Source: Brucella oryzae
GTDB taxonomy: Bacteria > Pseudomonadota > Alphaproteobacteria > Rhizobiales > Rhizobiaceae
Reading direction: 5' to 3'
Length of the DNA stretch: 64,000 nucleotides
Assembly: GCA_012103035.1 (NCBI GenBank)
Contig: JAAVLL010000001.1
Location: forward strand, 463,501-527,500
The position numbers and the translations under genes are program-made. Each line of letters starts with the position of its first letter. The stretch's first letter is position 1. The notes under the pieces were generated by a model. It did not search any database. It was given only the letters and a program-made list of their open reading frames with translations, and was not told where the DNA came from. This document shows, piece by piece, positions 19,765-30,113 of the stretch.

Positions 19765-21366
19765 ATGGCACCTCGCGTTCTCGTATCCGATAAGCTTTCG
19801 CCCACCGCCGTCCAGATCTTCAAGGATCGCGGCGTGGAAGTCGATTACCTGCCCGATCTCGGCAAGGACAAGGAAAAGCTTCTCGAAGTCATCGGCGATT
19901 ATGACGGTCTGGCGATCCGTTCGGCCACCAAGGTCACGGAAAAGCTGATTGCAGCGGCGAAGAAGCTCAAGGTCGTCGGTCGCGCCGGTATCGGCGTGGA
20001 CAATGTCGATATTCCGGCGGCTTCGCGTCGCGGTATCATCGTTATGAACACGCCTTTCGGCAATTCGATCACCACGGCCGAACATGCCATTGCGCTGATG
20101 TTCGCTGTGGCGCGGCAATTGCCGGAGGCCGACACATCCACCCGCGCAGGCAAGTGGGAAAAGAACCGCTTCATGGGCGTGGAAATCACCGGCAAGACGC
20201 TCGGCGTCATCGGCTGCGGCAATATCGGTTCGATTGTCGCGACCCGCGCCATCGGCCTGAAAATGCATGTGGTGGCTTTCGATCCGTTCCTGTCTGAAGC
20301 CCGTGCGCAGGAACTGGGCGTTGAAAAGGTCGAGCTGGACGAGCTGCTGGCGCGTGCCGATTTCATCACGCTGCACACGCCGCTGACAGATAAAACCCGT
20401 AACATCATCAATGCGGAAAATCTCGCCAAGACCAAGCCCGGTGTGCGCATCGTCAATTGCGCGCGCGGCGGCCTGATCGTGGAAAAGGATCTGGTGGCGG
20501 CGCTGAAATCCGGCCATGTGGCCGGTGCCGGTATCGATGTCTACGAAACGGAACCGGCGACAGAGAACGAACTTTTCTCACTGCCCAATGTCGTCTGCAC
20601 GCCGCATCTCGGTGCATCAACCTCAGAAGCGCAGGAGAATGTCGCGCTTCAGGTGGCCGAGCAGATGTCGGACTACCTCGTGAAAGGGGCCGTTTCCAAC
20701 GCTATCAACATGCCGTCGATCACGGCGGAAGAAGCGCCGCGCCTGAAGCCGTTCGTGAAGCTTGCCGATGTGCTCGGCGCCTTTGTCGGTCAGGTCACGG
20801 ATGAGCCGATCCAGGAAGTCGAAGTGCTGTTCGATGGTTCCACCGCCACGATGAACACGCGCGCATTGCTGAGCGCGGCTCTGGCCGGTCTCATCCGTCC
20901 GCAGGTGGCCGATGTCAACATGGTTTCCGCGCCGATCATGGTAAAGGAACGCGGCATCATCGTCTCGGAAGTCAAGCGCGACAAGTCCGGCATCTTCGAC
21001 GGCTATATCAAACTGACGGTGAAGACCACCTTGCGTGAACGCTCCATTGCAGGAACCTGTTTCTCGGACGGCAAGGCGCGTTTCATCCAGATCAAGGGAA
21101 TCAATCTTGATGCCGAGGTCGGCCCGCACATGCTTTACGTCACCAACAAGGACGTTCCGGGCATGATCGGCTTGCTGGGCACGATCTGCGGTAAGCACAA
21201 TGTCAATATTGCAAACTTCTCGCTTGGACGCGACCATCCGGGTGGCGATGCGATTGCCATGCTCTATGTGGATGAACAGATTCCACAGGCAGCACTTGAC
21301 GAACTGACGGCTCAGGAGGCAATCAGGGCGGCAACACCGCTTGAGTTCAACGTCGGAGAAATTTGA
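19765..21366 (+). CDS. serA: D-3-phosphoglycerate dehydrogenase SerA
   Basis: SerA oxidises 3-phosphoglycerate with NAD, the first step of serine synthesis. The 533-residue product has the Rossmann motif LGVIGCGNIGSIVA near residue 150, the substrate-domain histidine in VVCTPHLGAST, an intervening domain, and a C-terminal ACT domain (PGMIGLLGTICGKHNVNIAN) for serine feedback. The start at 19765 follows a strong SD (GAAGGAGG). The gene is intact. Confidence 0.96.
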   Translation: MAPRVLVSDKLSPTAVQIFKDRGVEVDYLPDLGKDKEKLLEVIGDYDGLAIRSATKVTEKLIAAAKKLKVVGRAGIGVDNVDIPAASRRGIIVMNTPFGNSITTAEHAIALMFAVARQLPEADTSTRAGKWEKNRFMGVEITGKTLGVIGCGNIGSIVATRAIGLKMHVVAFDPFLSEARAQELGVEKVELDELLARADFITLHTPLTDKTRNIINAENLAKTKPGVRIVNCARGGLIVEKDLVAALKSGHVAGAGIDVYETEPATENELFSLPNVVCTPHLGASTSEAQENVALQVAEQMSDYLVKGAVSNAINMPSITAEEAPRLKPFVKLADVLGAFVGQVTDEPIQEVEVLFDGSTATMNTRALLSAALAGLIRPQVADVNMVSAPIMVKERGIIVSEVKRDKSGIFDGYIKLTVKTTLRERSIAGTCFSDGKARFIQIKGINLDAEVGPHMLYVTNKDVPGMIGLLGTICGKHNVNIANFSLGRDHPGGDAIAMLYVDEQIPQAALDELTAQEAIRAATPLEFNVGEI

Positions 21367-21370
21367 GAAA

Positions 21371-21880
21371 ATGGTTGAAGAGATGGTACAGCCGGAATGG
21401 CGGCGCATGCACGAGCAGGATATTGCGAGCGTGACTGCGGTTGCCAATGTTGTCCATCTCGATTTCTTCGAAGATGAGGCGGTCTTCCGGGACCGCTTCA
21501 AACTCTATCCGGCAGGCTGCTTCGTGCTCGCCCGTGACACTGAAATCCTCGGTTACGGCATCAGCCATCCATGGAAGCTGGATACGATCCCGGCTCTCAA
21601 CGCCGTTCTGGGCGAACTGCCCGACGATACCAACACCTACTATATCCATGATATCGCGCTTCTGCCCGAAGCTCGTTCCAGCGGCGCTGCCACCCGCGTC
21701 GTCGAACTGATGGCCCTGCAGGCTGAACGCGATGGCTTCGTCACCATGTCGCTCGTCGCCGTCAACGGCTCGCAGGGCTTTTGGGAAAAGAAGGGCTTCG
21801 TCGTCCGCGACCTCCCGGCACTTGAGGAAAAGCTGAAAAGCTATTCAGAAAATGCACTCTATATGGTCCGCGCCGGCTAG
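21371..21880 (+). CDS. GNAT-family N-acetyltransferase
   Basis: A 169-residue acetyltransferase of the GNAT fold, with IHDIALLPEARSSGAATRVV as the acetyl-CoA loop (an R/Q-x-x-G-x-A variant) and a C-terminal FWEKKGFVVRDL. Its start lies 5 bases after the serA stop, so it is probably co-transcribed with serA. An ATG at 21383 is an alternative start. The acceptor substrate is unknown. Confidence 0.82.
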   Translation: MVEEMVQPEWRRMHEQDIASVTAVANVVHLDFFEDEAVFRDRFKLYPAGCFVLARDTEILGYGISHPWKLDTIPALNAVLGELPDDTNTYYIHDIALLPEARSSGAATRVVELMALQAERDGFVTMSLVAVNGSQGFWEKKGFVVRDLPALEEKLKSYSENALYMVRAG

Positions 21881-21957
21881 GTCGCAGATATTCCGCTTCT
21901 GGCGGGCTGCAAATGGCGTGATTTTTCGCTTCCGGTGCTCATGTACATTTCTTAGAC

Positions 21958-22000
21958 GCATAGTCTTGTCCGAAAAGTCTGCAACTTTTCGGGACTATGC
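21958..22000. repeat. Dispersed imperfect palindrome
   Basis: GCATAGTC...CCGAAAAGT-CTGCA-ACTTTTCGG...GACTATGC. It lies in the 369-base gap before purA. Nothing else is recognised in that gap except the purA promoter region. Confidence 0.75.
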
Positions 22001-22249
22001 TTGGCGTACACTCCGCTCCGGGTCTCAAAGATCACCATTTTCGCCTCCCCAGAGACTGAATCTGTACCGACCCTGAGCGCCCTTCGTTCAAGGCGTGTTC
22101 AAAAATCGCGAATTTCTTGCACGAAAGAGTCGCGCAAGCCCGATTGAATCTGTATAGAGACGAGGGATCAGCACCCCGTTGCCCTTGATGGCGGCGTCCG
22201 GGCCGCTTTGATCCTTGGATTTTCAAATAGAAGCCAAGGAGTTTCTTCA

Positions 22250-23539
22250 ATGGCAAATGTGGTTGTCGTCGGGTCGCAATGGGGCGACGAGGGCAAGGGA
22301 AAGATCGTGGACTGGCTGTCCGAGCGCGCCGATGTCATCGTGCGCTATCAGGGCGGTCATAACGCAGGTCATACGCTTGTCATCGACGGCGTCAGCTACA
22401 AGCTTTCGCTGCTGCCTTCCGGCCTCGTGCGCGGCAAGCTCAGCGTCATCGGCAATGGCGTCGTTGTCGATCCGCATCATTTTGTTTCCGAAGTCGAGAA
22501 GCTGCGCGCGCAGGGCATCGACATCAATCCGGATGTGCTACGCATTGCTGAAAACGCACCGCTCATCCTCTCCATCCATCGCGAACTCGACGCCATGCGC
22601 GAAGGCTCCAATTCGGGCCTCAAGATCGGCACGACCAAGCGCGGCATTGGCCCAGCCTACGAAGACAAGGTCGGCCGTCGCGCCATCCGCGTGATCGATC
22701 TGGCCGAGCCGGAAACGCTGCAGCCGAAAGTCGAACGTCTGCTCGCGCACCACAATCTGCTGCGTCGCGGCATGGGTCTTGAGGAAATCGCGGTTGAAAC
22801 CATTCTGGCCGAACTGACTTCGGTTGCTGACCAGATTCTTCCCTATATCGACCAGGTCTGGCGCGTTCTCGACGAACGCCGCAAGGCAGGCGATCGAATC
22901 CTGTTTGAAGGCGCGCAGGGCGCATTGCTCGACAACGACCACGGCACCTATCCGTTCGTGACGTCCTCCAACACGGTTGCCGGTCAGGCTGCTGCCGGTT
23001 CGGGCCTTGGTCCGACAGCTATCGGCTATGTACTCGGTATCACCAAGGCCTACACGACGCGCGTTGGCGAAGGTCCGTTCCCGACCGAACTCGATGACGA
23101 AATCGGCCAGTTCCTTGGCACCAAGGGGCATGAATTCGGCGTGGTAACGGGGCGCAAGCGTCGCTGCGGCTGGTTCGATGCCGTGATCGTTCGCCAGACG
23201 GTTCGTACCTCCGGCATCACCGGAATCGCGTTGACAAAGCTTGATGTTCTGGATGGCCTCGACGAAATCAAGATCTGTGTCGCCTATGAACTCGACGGCA
23301 AGCGCATCGACTATCTGCCGTCCTCCATGGGCGCGCAGGCGCGCGTGAAGCCGATCTATGAAACGCTGCCGGGCTGGTCGGAAACGACTGCCGGTGCGCG
23401 TTCGTGGAATGATCTTCCGGCGCAGGCGGTCAAATATGTCCGTCACATTGAAGAGTTGATCGGTGCGCCGGTGGCGATGCTGTCCACCAGCCCGGAACGC
23501 GAGGACACGATCCTCGTCACCGATCCGTTCCACGACTGA
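22250..23539 (+). CDS. purA: Adenylosuccinate synthetase PurA
   Basis: PurA joins IMP and aspartate with GTP, the first committed step to AMP. The 429-residue product starts [20 protein letters not shown], with the GDEGKGK phosphate loop, and has the conserved [27 protein letters not shown] and KLDVLDG motifs. The SD AAGGAG precedes the ATG at 22250. It is intact and followed by a terminator. Confidence 0.97.
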   Translation: MANVVVVGSQWGDEGKGKIVDWLSERADVIVRYQGGHNAGHTLVIDGVSYKLSLLPSGLVRGKLSVIGNGVVVDPHHFVSEVEKLRAQGIDINPDVLRIAENAPLILSIHRELDAMREGSNSGLKIGTTKRGIGPAYEDKVGRRAIRVIDLAEPETLQPKVERLLAHHNLLRRGMGLEEIAVETILAELTSVADQILPYIDQVWRVLDERRKAGDRILFEGAQGALLDNDHGTYPFVTSSNTVAGQAAAGSGLGPTAIGYVLGITKAYTTRVGEGPFPTELDDEIGQFLGTKGHEFGVVTGRKRRCGWFDAVIVRQTVRTSGITGIALTKLDVLDGLDEIKICVAYELDGKRIDYLPSSMGAQARVKPIYETLPGWSETTAGARSWNDLPAQAVKYVRHIEELIGAPVAMLSTSPEREDTILVTDPFHD

Positions 23540-23566
23540 TAGTTTGTAGTTGTGAATTGATGTGTT

Positions 23567-23594
23567 CGGAGCAGCTTTTCCGGAAGCTGCTCCG
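23567..23594 (+). terminator. Rho-independent terminator after purA
   Basis: Stem CGGAGCAGCTT / AAGCTGCTCCG with loop TTCCGG, followed by ATTTTGTTTTG. No gene is seen between it and 23807. Confidence 0.85.
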
Positions 23595-23806
23595 ATTTTG
23601 TTTTGACCGTTGTACAAAGAACGCAATCAGCGGCGCAAAGCTTTGCAACAGGGTGATTTTGCCACTATTTCACCGCATCATTTTGAAAGTCTTCGCTAAA
23701 TCGTAGCCAGAGACTTTGCTTTCCCTTGATTATTGTGATTATTGGGACATTTATTGCATCCTGTGCTTATTGTTCATCTGGACGGGCGGAAACCGGGTAA
23801 GACGGA

Positions 23807-25238
23807 ATGGCGGATTTTGTAGCGGTACTGAAAAGACGATCGATGCTCAGGCGGACAAGTCGCCTGAATTGCGTCAGCGCGTTTATGCGAAAGCGCGCGC
23901 AACGATCGAGCAAAAGCTTGTTACGGCAAATGCCTCGCAGGCTGTGGCTGTCCGCCAGCGCAATATTCTCGAAGATGCCATCGCCGAGGTCGAAGCTTTT
24001 ATGCGCCGCCAGCAGCCGTACCGGACGAGCCGGTCGAGGATGCACTGGAAGATTTCCTGCAGGAGGCGAATCAGGACGCAGCAACGCGCGCACCGTCTCA
24101 TGAAGACAATGAAGAGCCCGTATTTTCCGGCTCGCCGCGTGACGAGCGTCGCGAAAGTGCTCCCAGAGAGGATGATGATACGCCAGCCCTTGCCGCCGAG
24201 CGCAGCGACGACTGGATGGATCGCGCCAAGGAAAAGACGCAAGCCCGCCGCAGCGAATATATCGAACGCACGGCCCGGAAAGAGCAGCGCTCTTATAAGG
24301 GGCTGATCGCCGGTCTGATTGCTGTTCTGCTGATTGGCGGCGCCGGTTATGCGGTCTGGGCCAACAAGGACAAGATTCAGGAGCTGGCATCTAGCCTCGG
24401 GCGCAGCGATGCGCCTGCGACCGGGTCCGATACTGAAACACATCCGGAAGATACGACCACGCCGGCAGCTGACACCAACACGGCGACGACGGGTGGCGAA
24501 CAGGCACCCGAGCAACCGCAGCAGCCTGCAGGTGAGCCGAAATTTACGCAGCGGCTGATGCCGGACGGCAGCGAAACCGATAGCGGACCTGCCGCCGGTG
24601 CAAATGGTATCGGCGAAGGCACGTCGACTGCCGCTTCCACGCCTGCGCCCGCCGGAACGAATACGCAGACAGGTGCGCAGCCCGGACAGAATCAGGCCGT
24701 TGCCGTCGGCCAGCAGGCGCTTCTTTATGAAGAACGCGGCGGCGCGGGCTCGGATTCGGTCGAGCGCGGCAATGTGGTCTGGTCGACCATCGAGGAAAGC
24801 CCGGAAGACGGAAAGCCCGCCGAACCGGCAGTTCGCGCCATGGTTACGATGCCGACAAGCAAGGTCGAGCTGAAGATGACCATTCGCAAGAATACGGATC
24901 AGTCCATTCCGGCGAGCCATCTCGTCGAACTGGTGTTTACGGTGCCGGAAGGCTTCCCCGGTGGCGCGGTGGACAATGTGCAGCGCATCACCTTCAAGGA
25001 TACGGAGCAGGCGGCAGGCAATCCACTGATCGCCGTGCCGTCGAAGATCGGCGACAACTTCTTTATCGTGTGGCTGAACGATGCCCGCACTGCGCAGGAT
25101 ACCAATCTATCGCTGATGCGCCGTCTGCAGTGGATCGATATTCCGATCTCCTATCGCAATGGTCGCCGCGCGCTCATCAGCCTCGAAAAGGGTGTGCCGG
25201 GCGAAAAGGCATTCAACGACGTGCTGGGCACAAACTAG
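23807..25238 (+). CDS. Single-pass membrane protein with periplasmic domain (two frameshifts)
   Basis: The restored protein has 477 residues. It has a cytosolic N-terminal segment rich in charged residues (MADFVAVLKKTIDAQADKSP, then a predicted coiled coil through VRQRNILEDAIAEVEAF), a membrane helix (GLIAGLIAVLLIGGAGYAVW, residues about 165-185), a Thr/Pro/Ala/Gln-rich linker, and a C-terminal domain of about 170 residues (VGQQALLYEERGGAGSDSVE, IDIPISYRNGRRALISLEKG). One base is missing near 23828 and one near 24003. It looks like a conserved Rhizobiales protein of unknown function. The hydrophilic linker suggests it spans into the periplasm. Confidence 0.75.
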
Positions 25239-25259
25239 CGTTACGTATCGAAATAGAAA

Positions 25260-25278
25260 AGGCCGCTTCGAGCGGCCT
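25260..25278 (+). terminator. Left copy of a duplicated terminator hairpin
   Basis: AGGCCGCT-TCG-AGCGGCCT. It keeps the A run on its left but is followed by the 140-bp repeat instead of a T run. The identical 19 bases recur at 25419-25437. This was probably one bidirectional terminator between two convergent genes. Confidence 0.75.
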
Positions 25279-25418
25279 CAGACTGCTGACAAACCTCCGG
25301 CAGGGTCAAAATGACCTCAGATTCACGGAACGTCCCAGATTCAGAACGTGAACAAATCGGAATCAAAACCCCTCGTTTTTGACTGCTTCCAAAAATCGAG
25401 GAGTTTGTAATCAATCTG
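25279..25418. mobile_element. 140-bp repeat element, copy 1, inside a terminator
   Basis: The element starts CAGACTGCTGACAAACC and ends GTAATCAATCTG. Its ends are near-inverted (CAGACTG versus the complement of CAATCTG, 6 of 7). Inside near the right end is an inverted repeat, AAACCCCTCG...CGAGGAGTTT, one mismatch. It differs at one base from copy 2 at 56591. It is flanked by an exact 19-bp direct repeat that is the terminator hairpin itself. No convincing reading frame is present. Confidence 0.8.
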
Positions 25419-25437
25419 AGGCCGCTTCGAGCGGCCT
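25419..25437 (+). terminator. Right copy of the duplicated terminator hairpin
   Basis: AGGCCGCT-TCG-AGCGGCCT followed by TTTTGTTTTG, so this copy keeps the T run and should still end transcription from the left. Confidence 0.8.
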
Positions 25438-25469
25438 TTTGTTTTGAGGCGAACTTGAAGCCGCGTCGG

Positions 25470-26071
25470 TTACTTCTTCTCAGCGAAAGCCTTGATGGCC
25501 TTGGCGACTTCGTTCTGTGCAGCTTCGGCGCTGTCGAAACCGCCCAGTTCAACGACCTTGCGGCCTTCCGGCAATTGCTTGTAGACGCGGAAGAAAGCTT
25601 CGAGGCGCTGCTGTTCGATCTTCGGCAGATCGGTGATTTCCTTGATGTTGTCATAAGTCGGATCGATGTCCGTAGTCGGAACAGCGACGATCTTGTCGTC
25701 CTGGTCGCCGCCATCGATCATCTTGAGGACACCGATAGGGCGTACCTTGATGATTGCGCCTGGAATAATCGGCTCACGCGTATAGATGAGGGCATCCAGT
25801 GGATCGCCGTCGCCGGCAAGCGTGCTGGTGATCGAGCCGTAATTGGCCGGATAGATCACCGGCATGGACTGGTAGCGGTCGACGACGATATGGCCGGTCT
25901 TGTCATCGATTTCATATTTGGTGAAGCTGCCCTGCGGGATTTCGATAGCCGTGAAGAACTCCTTCCCGTCCTGTTCCTTCTGCGGATAATCGAGGAAGGA
26001 GACATATTCGGAAGCAGATGCGGCGGTGGCAGCGGTAAGCGCAAGAGCTGCGGCGAGCAGGAGCTTTTCAT
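25470..26071 (-). CDS. ppa: Exported inorganic pyrophosphatase, family I (one frameshift)
   Basis: This is a soluble family I pyrophosphatase, with the metal-binding signature DGDPLDALIYT, KYEIDDKTGHIVVDRY at the active site, and the C-terminal ELGGFDSAEAAQNEVAKAI. Near the start one A is missing (26067). With it restored the protein begins MKKLLLAAALALTAATAASA, a clear signal peptide, giving about 200 residues. The housekeeping enzyme is cytosolic, so an exported form is unusual. It could act on periplasmic pyrophosphate. Without the correction the first usable ATG is internal (25865) and would remove part of the catalytic core. Confidence 0.85.
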
Positions 26072-26143
26072 GGGACGACCTTCAGGTTTGGGTGAAACAC
26101 GCCCTCGTCCCTAAAGCCAATCCATTACAGTGATTTGACAGTT

Positions 26144-27134
26144 TTATATCGGTTGGGTGACGGTTTCCGCGAAGAACCGCCTGCGATATTCCGCAGGGCT
26201 GATACCAATTTTCTGACGGAAGTGGTGGCGAAGCGTGTGGGCGCTTCCAAAGCCGACTGAAGCAGCAACATCGTCAATGCTTGCCTGTCCCTGAGAGAGC
26301 AATTCCCTGGCAAGCGCGATACGCTCCATGGTGAGCCAGTCGCCGGGTGTGGCACCGGTTGCCTCAGTAAAGCGCCGCAGGAATGTGCGCGGGCTCATCC
26401 GGCATTCGGCAGCCATGCGCTCGATTGTCCATCCTGTGGCAAGATCGGCGCGCATCCGGTCCAGAATCGGGCTGATTGCAGCACTTTCGCGCTTTGTGAC
26501 CGGACGTTCGAGGAACTGCGCCTGTCCGCCCGTGCGGTGAGCGGGCATGACCAGCCGCCGGGCAACGGAATTTGCAGCGGCGGCTCCGAAATCCTGTCGG
26601 ACGATTTCGATCAGGAGATCTATTCCGGCTGCACTTCCTGCCGAAGTGAAGATGCGATCATGTTCGCGATAGAGCGACGCATCATCGACATCGATTTCGG
26701 GGTGTTTTTCCGCAATGCGTCGGCGTGGTGCCAGTGTGTTGTTGCGGTGCCGCCGTCCAGCAGTCCTGTCGCGGCTAGCACAAAGGCTCCCGAACAGATG
26801 GAGGCAAGCCGCGCGCCGCGCCGGTATGCGCGACGCAGCCTTTCGCTGATGGCTTCCGGCACTGGAACCTCTGCACCTTTCCAGCCCGGAACAATGATGA
26901 TGTCGGCCTCATCGATGAGGTCAGGGGTGCCATCGGGCGTGATGACGAAGCCGCCATGCGCACGTAACGGGCCTTCTTCGATCGGGCAGCTGGCAAAGCG
27001 ATACCAACCGGCTCCCATCTCAGGGCGGGCAGGCCAAAGATTTCGGCAACAATGCCGAATTCAAAAGTGCAAAGCCGGTCGTAGAGAAGCGCCACAACGA
27101 GCGGGCCTTCGGGTGCTGGCAGCGGGTTTGTCAT
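26144..27134 (-). CDS. ftrA: FtrA/GlxA-type AraC-family regulator (several frameshifts)
   Basis: This is a transcriptional regulator with an N-terminal DJ-1/PfpI-like domain (LVVALLYDRLCTFEFGIVAE, then DIIIVPGWKGAEVPVPEAI and the nucleophile-elbow region ASICSGAFVLAATGLLDGG) and a C-terminal AraC helix-turn-helix (AAECRMSPRTFLRRFTEATG, ASVGFGSAHTLRHHFRQKIG). The frame breaks near 27010 and at two points between 26730 and 26550. The parts join to about 330 residues. It is divergent from a rhodanese gene with 85 bases between starts, an arrangement I recall for FtrA homologues. The shared intergenic region probably holds its operator. The symbol is a family guess. Confidence 0.82.
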
Positions 27135-27219
27135 TATCTTTACGTATATTGTCAATCACGTCAATTGCAAGTGAATTGGCAAATGGGCGAAATCGCTCCT
27201 GAGACAAAGGAGAACGCCC

Positions 27220-27647
27220 ATGGATAGTGCAGCCAAGACCGACAGGAAATCAGCCGTAACGGCCATCCCGCCTGCGCCAGGCGCTTTGGCGCGCGATCAT
27301 TTCGCCGCCGAATTCACGTTCGAGACGGATTGCTGGGACGTGCATGATGCCTTGTCCAAGGGAGCTGATTTCGTGCTTCTCGACGTGCGCAGTCCCGCAC
27401 TTTTCGCAGAAAGCCATATTCCGGGTGCGATCAATCTGCCGCACGGCAAGATCATCGGGTCCAAGATGGCACAATGGCCGCAGGAAACGGTTTTCGTCAC
27501 CTATTGCGCGGGGCCGCATTGCAATGGCGCGGCACGTGGCGCCTTGCGGCTCGCCAATCTTGACCGGCCCGTCAAGATCATGGCAGGCGGGCTGACCGGC
27601 TGGATAGATGAAGGGTTTGAACTTGAGAAAGGCGAGGGGATCAGTAA
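27220..27647 (+). CDS. Rhodanese-like sulfurtransferase (one frameshift near the end)
   Basis: A single rhodanese domain, with FVLLDVRSPALFAESHIPGA at the core and TYCAGPHCNGAARG as the active-site loop with its Cys. As printed, the frame runs on to 27837 and overlaps rpoH antisense. One G missing from the run near 27638 explains this. With it the protein ends KGEGDQ at 27647 after 142 residues, clear of rpoH. It is divergent from the FtrA-type regulator and is probably its target. The acceptor of the sulfur is unknown. Confidence 0.82.
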
Positions 27648-27716
27648 TGCCCAAACAATTCTGCCGCAGAACGGTTGCCCGTCTGCGGCAGTAAATGGAT
27701 CAGCAGATTATCAGTT

Positions 27717-28626
27717 TCAGGCGTGTGCTTCCTCGATAGGGTTCAGCGCCTTCTGCTGCTTGTGGGCCGCGGCCTTCACCGCAGCCTGCACCTTTCAAAG
27801 GCACGCACTTCGATCTGGCGCACGCGCTCGCGGCTGATGCCGAATTCGCCGGAGAGATCTTCCAGTGTCATCGGATCTTCCGATAGACGGCGGGCCTCGA
27901 AAATGCGGCGTTCACGGTCATTCAGGGTATCCATCGCCTGTTCGAGCATGGAGCGGCGGTTTTCCAACTCGTCCTGCTCGATCAGAACCTGTTCCTGGCT
28001 GTTGCTGTCATCGACCAGCCAGTCCTGCCATTCGCCGGATTCACCTTCAGAAGCGCGCAGGGGCGCGTTCAGCGAAGCGTCACCGGACAGACGGCGGTTC
28101 ATGGAAACCACTTCGTCTTCGCTGACATTCAGCTTGGTTGCGATCTGCTTGACCTGATCCGGGTTGAGATCGCCATCGTCGAGCGCCTGAATCTTGCTCT
28201 TCATCTTGCGCAGATTGAAGAACAGGCGCTTCTGATTGGCAGTCGTGCCCATCTTCACAAGGCTCCACGAACGCAGGATGTATTCCTGGATCGAAGCCTT
28301 GATCCACCACATGGCATAAGTGGCAAGACGGAAACCGCGTTCAGGCTCGAAACGCTTGACGGCCTGCATGAGACCGACATTACCCTCCGAAATCACTTCA
28401 CCGATCGGCAGGCCATAGCCGCGATAACCCATGGCAATCTTGGCCACGAGACGCAGATGGCTTGTTACGAGCTTGTGGGCGGCCTTGGGGTCGGTATGTT
28501 CGTGGTAGCGCTTGGCCAGCATATATTCTTCCTGCGGCTCAAGCATGGGAAAGCGGCGAATTTCTTCCAGATAACGGGTAAGTCCCCGTCACCGGATGTA
28601 ATGCTTGGGAGATTCATCTGGGCCAT
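27717..28626 (-). CDS. rpoH: Heat-shock sigma factor RpoH, RpoH1-like (two frameshifts)
   Basis: Sigma-32 directs heat-shock transcription. The restored protein begins MAQMNLPSITSGDGGLTRYL and has region 2 (GLPIGEVISEGNVGLMQAVK, YAMWWIKASIQEYILRSWSL), the RpoH box around NQKRLFFNLRKMKSKIQ, and region 4.2 (EFGISRERVRQIEVRAFEKV). It ends with KQQKALNPIEEAHA. One G is missing near 28588 and one A near 27807, and restoring both gives 303 residues. A strong SD (AAGGAGG) precedes the ATG at 28626. From memory it is closer to rhizobial RpoH1 than RpoH2. Confidence 0.93.
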
Positions 28627-28940
28627 AGAGCACCCTCCTTTATAATTTCAGGCTCCCGTTTGGCGAACCTGTCGCGGGGCTGCCTCCTGCACTTCCCTCA
28701 CGCGAGCCTCCATATATAGGCATGATTTTGGCGAAAACACGATCCTTTAACTCATGAAACAATCTGTCACTGCAATGTGAACGCCGCTGCATGACAAAGG
28801 TTGCAGAGCGCGTCTGAAATATATGGTCATTATGTGCTGAGAGAGCGGCTTTCACCGTGGCCGCGCCCCCAATACTGATGATGAAACAGCCGATTTTATC
28901 AGCGATCCATCCATTTGGCCAACCATGATAGTTGCCAGTA
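28627..28940 (-). promoter_or_regulatory. rpoH upstream region
   Basis: There is no gene in these 314 bases between rluD and rpoH. The region should carry the rpoH promoter reading leftwards and the rluD 3' end. I see no clear sigma-32 box and no hairpin strong enough to call a terminator. Confidence 0.35.
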
Positions 28941-29944
28941 TTATATAGAGTGCTTCCGGAAATTTTCCAGAAGGTGCTCCATATCTTCCGGCACAGGCGC
29001 TTCAAAACGCATCAGTTCCTCCGTGGCCGGATGGGTAAAGGCAAGCAACCAGGCGTGGAGTGCCTGCCGATGAAAACCGCGCACGGCCTCTTTCAGCGGT
29101 TCCGGCAGCTTGTTGGCCTTGGTCTTGTAGGCGCTGCCATAGTCCATGTCGCCGACAAGCGGATGACCGATATGTGCCATGTGCACGCGGATCTGGTGGG
29201 TGCGGCCTGTCTCTAGGCGGCATTCGACAAGCGAGGCCAGCGCGGTCGCATCTTCGCGGGGCCGAATTTTTCGACCGTCACATAATGGGTGACGGCATGG
29301 CGGGCATCCTCGCGCTCTTCATTGACCACAGCCTGCTTGGTGCGGTCGCGATGCGAGCGTCCCAGATGCGCATCGATGAAGCCCTGCGGGCGTTCGGTCA
29401 TGCCCCAGACGAGCGCGAGATAGGCGCGCTCCAGATCGCCGGTGCGGCCGTGATCGGCAAATTGTTCGCTCAAATGGCGATGCGAGCGGTCATTCTTGGC
29501 CACGACCATGACGCCGCTCGTATCCTTGTCGAGGCGATGAACGATACCGGGGCGGCGAATTCCTCCGATGCCCGACAAGCTATCGCCACAATGATATATG
29601 AGGGCATTGACGAGTGTTCCCGTCCAGTTGCCGTTGCCTGGGTGAACGACGAGCCCGGCAGGCTTGTTGATCACGATGAGATCGTCATCCTCGTATAGAA
29701 TATCGAGCGGTATGTTCTCAGCAATCGGTTCGGCTGGCTCCGGCTCTGGCAGCACGACGGCGATTGTCATGCCTTCGCGCAGCTTCTGCTTGGTTTCACG
29801 GGCGGGTGCGCCGTCGATGGTCACATGGCCTTCGGCAATGAGGGACTGTACGCGGCTGCGCGAGAGTTCCGGCCCCAATGCTGCGGCCAGCCATTGGTCG
29901 AGACGCTTGCCTGTGGCATCGGAGTCGGTCGTAAGCTCTTTCAC
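28941..29944 (-). CDS. rluD: Pseudouridine synthase, RluA/RluD family (one frameshift)
   Basis: This enzyme makes pseudouridines in 23S rRNA. It has an N-terminal S4 RNA-binding domain (KRLDQWLAAALGPELSRSRV), the catalytic motif GIVHRLDKDTSGVMVVAKND with the essential Asp, and RLETGRTHQIRVHMAHIGHP. One C is missing near 29263. Restored it has 334 residues. RluD is preferred over RluC because of the general layout, but this is not certain. It lies upstream of rpoH on the same strand. Confidence 0.87.
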
Positions 29945-30113
29945 TCGTGTCTTTCCTTCATGAGAGCCGGTCTGTCGTAACGAAATCGTCAGAACTGCTC
30001 TATCTCTTGGTTTTACCGCATTTATGCGGCGTCAAATGTTTCCATTTGGCTGCAAAATGCTCTATCACGCGCCACACGCCATAATATGGCGAAGTTCGAA
30101 CCGGAGTCGTTGA

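Noticed and set aside
25241..25714. Shared frame in both 140-bp repeats (ITNxSIFGSSQKRGVL...)
   Set aside because: The frame is open across the repeat on the minus strand but continues into ppa antisense sequence in one case and transporter antisense in the other. There is no start inside the element and no protein-like conservation beyond DNA identity.
27220..27837. 205-residue rhodanese reaching into rpoH
   Set aside because: The last 65 residues are antisense to rpoH and unlike any rhodanese. One missing G explains the read-through.
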